Shown here one piece after another: positions 59,773 through 64,000 of a DNA stretch of 64,000 bases. Location of the stretch: the NCBI GenBank assembly GCA_947359465.1, contig OX375879.1, forward strand, positions 18,500,298 through 18,564,297. Direction: 5' to 3'. The notes under the pieces are model-generated. The model ran no database searches and was not told where the DNA came from. It worked only from the letters and a program-made list of their open reading frames with translations. Numbering within the stretch: position 1 is the first letter of the stretch; each line of letters opens with the position of its first letter. Made by a program: the position numbers and the translations under genes. Origin of the DNA: Metellina segmentata. Lineage: Eukaryota > Arthropoda > Arachnida > Araneae > Tetragnathidae.

Positions 59773-62700
59773 AAAGACATCAAATCTTAAAAGTAGTATG
59801 TCCCCTTTAACAAGACCACGGTTTTAGTTTCCTAAATAATTCCTCCTAACAGGATGTATAGGGGTCCTAAGTGGAACTTTCTGCGTTGCCTTCAAAACCA
59901 ATCTGGCGAATGCGTATTAGTACTTTGAGGAAAACTGAAAAGTATTGCTCCTATATTTTCTTTAGCGCTTCTGTTCATCGAGGTATGTTTACGTGCTTTT
60001 AGTTTCTTGTATATTATTTCATTAATTTGCAAGATCCTTTTGAATTTATAGCTAATTAGTGTCTTACGCAACTGCTGATTTCAAATTTCAACTAGATTTG
60101 TAACATATTATACTATCGTATACCACTAAATTATTACATATGCTTTATAGCCTGATTCATTTGACGTAGGCAAAACAAAAAATTACTTTCGGAAGTCTGC
60201 GGAACTGATAGATAGTGCAATTCCAGAATAACTATGGGAATTTTTCGTCAGTCCATTTTTGACATTTGGGTGATAAATTCGAAGCAAACGAAAATCGATG
60301 CTATTTTAACTTATATTTATCAAGAAATGGTTGAATATTTGTTACCAAATACTCTTTTAAATTCTGTTAAAGCGAAAATTTTCGAATTACCCATCAAATA
60401 ATTGAGCAAAAGAGGAGTAAAATGAACGGGTATAAAGAACTGTTCCTCAGAAATAATTCTTCTTGACTTCAAGGAAATCTTACCTTTTCTCACACTGTGA
60501 TTCTAGATCTACCAAGTAATTTACAAGGAAGTTTGAAAATTGGCCGCCTTAAAAAGATTTTTGAGCCTGTAGTTCCAAGGTATATAGAAAGAAACTCTTA
60601 ACTTTGTGAGACAACTAGTCAAAAGAATTGTCAATTACCACAGAAGTAAAATTCAAAAGTCAGGTGAACGATATTCTACTTTAAATTGTCAGAGATCTCT
60701 TTGCTGCTTTTCTATAAGAGGTCAATTATGAAAACGATCCGTGTCTTAGTAAAACGTCAGTAAAATTATCTGAAAATCATGTGCTTGGGCTAAGAGTTGG
60801 CATTAATCTTTCTATGCACCAATATAAAATTACATAAAGAACATTAACTCTAATTTGTATACTACGTATAACACAAAAATGATCTAAAGGTTGTTACTCT
60901 ACTAGGATGATTATCACGGAAACTTCAGCTGTACCACAACTCAGAACTAGTCACTTATAAACTGCTCTGTTAAACGGTTACGTACAATTTATAAACAATC
61001 CTTCATTCTGATTTTGTCGAAAAATAATATCCGAAATAAAATTATAATGAGGGGCTGTGATAGATCTGAACAGAAAACCTTCCAGCAATTTTTTTCAGAA
61101 AAATATCACTCTAAACAATGTGTGTTTAGTATGTCTTTGGTACTTTTGCTTGAGGGTGAAAATATTTGTTAAAATCTCAAGTAGACCTTGTCGTTTCATC
61201 AAATTTTTTTTAGCCATATAATTAGTAGATTTAACTTTAAGGGAAGTTAATGGTCCATGGGAATATTATTTCACTTCTTGTATTCTTCCGATTGATAATT
61301 GGTCCGCTTCGTAAAAGCGCAATACAAGGAATAAACACAATAGGCGATAAGAGAAATATTCTCTGTAAAAATGTCAAGAACTGATACGAATAGATAAGTC
61401 ATTACCTCAGATCCACTAATAGCAAGGTTACGAGCAAGGTCTAAAACTAAACGCAGCCAAATGTTTCTAAAAAGGTTGAGTTTTTTTTAAAGAACTTTCG
61501 CAGTTGAGATTCCAAGTATATTTTCTTGTAATATTATTCACATGTATTACCCTTTAGTTTTTGAATGATTCCTTTTTTAAAAAAATAGAACTGTTATGGG
61601 TATATCTGACCATTGTTCAGGTGTATATTAAAATAAAATTGCAAAGTATACGGTTAATTATGGATCGAAGTATATTTAACATATGGAGCAAAGTTGACAC
61701 ATTTCTTTAAATTTAGTATATTTCTGCATCGAAATAGCAACTAAAAACGTTATATTTTCACCAAATCAGTATTTAATCACCCAAAACCAGTGTATTTTTG
61801 ATGCAATAATTTTGGCCACCAAGATTGCGAAAATGACACACTGTTGGTTCAAAATTGGAAGCGATTGTTTCCGTATTCCTCGCCGCTGTCCCCCCCGAGA
61901 CACTTTTCACTGAATCGACGATTTTTATACTTTGTAGCGTCGTAAAAAAAATCCTGTTGGTTGTCTTCTCCTTGCGTACGATTCGTGCTGTTCGCACCCT
62001 AATGTTTCGAAGAGGGAGAACCGTCAGAGTTCTGTACGGACGCAGAGCTGATCTGCTCCGAAGAGAACATAAACCATTTTGTATTGAATTCATTTAGCCT
62101 CGAAACTGCCTTAATTTGTTAACCTTGTAATTGCTGCCATTTCAATTGAGTTAAAGGTGCTGTTTGTTTTCAATGCCTAAAATCATACGTTTTATAACTC
62201 ACGACGCTACAAAGGCCATCTCATGCAGCCATCAGATGTTAATTATGCGGCATGGGCAAAAATTACAGCCAGCAACGATCAAGCCCAGTCAAAGATAATA
62301 TCAGTCATGAGATTCCTTTCGGACAACATAGACTACCTTATCCTATAAACTGTTCCTGTGCCTATACATATCCGGATCCAAGAGTATCTTGACCACAACT
62401 ACAGATTAATTTACCTTTTTTTGTGTGTAACTTTATATTCTTACAGTATACATAATATACTGCATAACGGGAAACCTCATTATGAGAAGTTCTAACCATG
62501 AAACCAAAGAAAGAGTGCCTTCACGGTTTAAACCAAACCACTTTTCCGCAGCGTGTCCACAAAAAACCACTTTTACATGTCCTATGGACGGGGGGTAAGG
62601 GGGACACCTGCGGTGTCTAAGTCCTGGTTGGTTGGAGTTATTATTCTATTACAGCCCATGCTTCCTACGAGCAGGCAGCGCTCAAAACCGAAGCACCTAA

Positions 62701-62961
62701 TATGTAGTGGCTGAAAGGGGGAAGCGTCCAGAGAAATGCTCTTCCCGAATAAACCGTGGCCTACATACCCGAATCAATGCGGTCAGGCCTGTATCTTATC
62801 GACTCGATATGTCGGTTAAGCAAGCAACAGTCCTGTAGACAACCAAAATCGGATGACATCGGGAAGATTCTGTTTCGTCCCAGCTTAAAATGTGACGCGG
62901 ATAGAGTGATTCCAGAAACGATATCTCCAACAACCTTGTAACGATCTCCCGTTCCTAATCA
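59773..62961. other. Mostly AT-rich DNA, no gene recognised
   Basis: About 3.2 kb without a supported feature. A short GC-richer open region at 61855-62097 (either strand) has no recognised motif. Around 62590-62940 base composition rises but no family is evident. Confidence 0.45.
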
Positions 62962-63650
62962 CTAGGGCAACTTTTTTGTTGCAGTAAAAATGGGAAAAGT
63001 TGCATTCATCATTCCCTAAAGTTGCATTTATTTTTAATACACTAAAATCTAAAATAAATTATTCTTAAAAAATGAAAAAATTCAAATATATTGACAATTT
63101 TAGTCGTGTACAACAGTATTATAATACATATTGAAATACAGAAGAACGGTGAATGGCCGATCATTGGCCAGTCATTTCTTTAACATTGAAAACCTGCGCC
63201 AGCCGCAGTCATTTAATGTACTGTATCGGATAGTAGAAGCGCAAAATCCTTTCGCTCAACATTCAGAGATTTTAAAACGTCATCTACAAGGCGAACAACA
63301 TATTGATGATCGACACTCATCTCGCAAACTCTGCAGTCGATGACGCAAGTTTCCTATGGATTATCAAGAGTACCAACCAATGTGTTAAAGTACTACTTGC
63401 CATTTATTTCATTTCCGTCTTAGGACGAACACCTCCTTACCATGTTGGATCACTTCGGCGTTCGCAAGATCAGACACACGTGATCGAAGGGTTGATTCAG
63501 AGAGCAAAAAATGAAATAGTAATTTGATATGAATTAATTTAAAGCTATATTTTAAAAAGTTGCAGGTGGTTGCATTTATGCAAAACGTTGCATTTATGCA
63601 GAAAGTTGCATTTATGTTGCGGTTATATCTCACTTACTATACACCCCATA
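62962..63650 (+). repeat. Repeat homologous to 50541-51296 (inverted relation)
   Basis: Begins CTAGGGCAACTTTTTTGTTG, AAAATGGGAAAAGTTGCATT; ends GCATTTATGTTGCGGTTATA and ACACCCCATA. It also carries three AAAGTTGCATTTATGCA-type words near the end. A short frame (SHFFNIENLRQP, QHSEILKRHLQGEQHIDDRH) has no recognised family. Confidence 0.62.
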
Positions 63651-63654
63651 CAGT

Positions 63655-64000
63655 CAGGGGTGGCCAACCTTTTACATACCATGCGCCAATTTTATTTCAC
63701 ATCCGAGTTCAGATGCGCCATTTATCACACACCTATTCAATCTTCTTACGTTCATGATTGCGGTAGGATCTGCTTCACTTAGGGGAAACTCAATTAGTTA
63801 ATGTGCGCCACTTCAAAAGACATGCGTTTATTGGAGCACCATCATACACGAGCAAGAAATGATTTCTTGGACGTGAGGGCGATCGCTGTCATGGAGCCCG
63901 CTGATGGCTGCTGTCTCGTTTGGTGAAGGTAATTCTGGACCACAGTTGATATGATGAGAGCTCTGTGCGAGATGGAGCTCCGTACGTATTACAGCACATA
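63655..64000 (+). mobile_element. Left end of another hAT element (runs off window)
   Basis: CAGGGGTGGCCAACCTTTTA then ATGCGCCAATTTTATTT is a typical hAT terminus (CAGGGGTGGCCAA). It continues past the window edge. Confidence 0.55.

Overview
This is a eukaryotic, AT-rich, intron- and transposon-dense window. It holds one host gene that I can assemble, plus many nested mobile elements. The mix points to an arachnid, most likely a spider: Tc1/mariner and SCAND3/ZBED5-like hAT transposases of the kind I recall from orb-weaver genomes, a Metaviridae-type Gag with a coiled-coil N terminus, abundant Helitrons and tRNA-derived SINEs, and GT-AG introns. This assignment is inference from family recollection; no search was run.

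Host gene. An SLC38/SNAT-type amino-acid transporter lies on the minus strand from about 37.3 kb down to 7.1 kb. Eight exons with GT-AG boundaries and compatible phases encode about 428 residues, from the first transmembrane segment to the stop codon. The N-terminal start exon was not found. The introns (about 1.6 to 8.6 kb) are packed with mobile DNA.

Layout. 0-2.2 kb: ZMYM1-like hAT remnant split by a 1.3-kb mariner. 3.7-5.3 kb: decayed Tc1 element next to a 94-bp Helitron-like element. 7.1-9.1 kb: last SLC38 exon, LINE 3' end, SINEs. 9.9-15.6 kb: tandem repeats, a TIR element with a repeated GAGAGATTGCGCA-type motif, a Mutator-like MITE with a 9-bp target duplication, a LINE remnant and Helitron sequence. 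15.8-24.4 kb: SINE modules, a foldback element, a piggyBac-like MITE, a deleted Tc1, and a Helitron in a hAT remnant. 24.4-28 kb: two SCAND3/ZBED5-like hAT elements, one inside a SINE. 29-37 kb: five-prime exons of the transporter among SINEs, a Helitron and two mariner-type elements. 37.7-43.7 kb: a solo LTR beside a young 5.55-kb gypsy-like element whose single 909-codon ORF joins Gag, protease and parts of integrase but lacks reverse transcriptase, RNase H and the integrase core. 44-51.6 kb: Helitron pieces, LTR-like pieces and hAT remnants. 52.2-54.6 kb: a mariner foldback with a nested solo LTR, and two Harbinger-type MITEs. 55.6-58.4 kb: a hAT with a nested Helitron, then another Helitron. 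58.9-64 kb: mostly unrecognised AT-rich DNA, one broken ORF, a repeat shared with 50.5-51.3 kb, and the start of another hAT.

Most elements are dead (frameshifts, stops, internal deletions). The gypsy-like element looks youngest: its two LTRs differ by only two small indels that I could find. Several insertions preserve exact target duplications, which gives a relative chronology.
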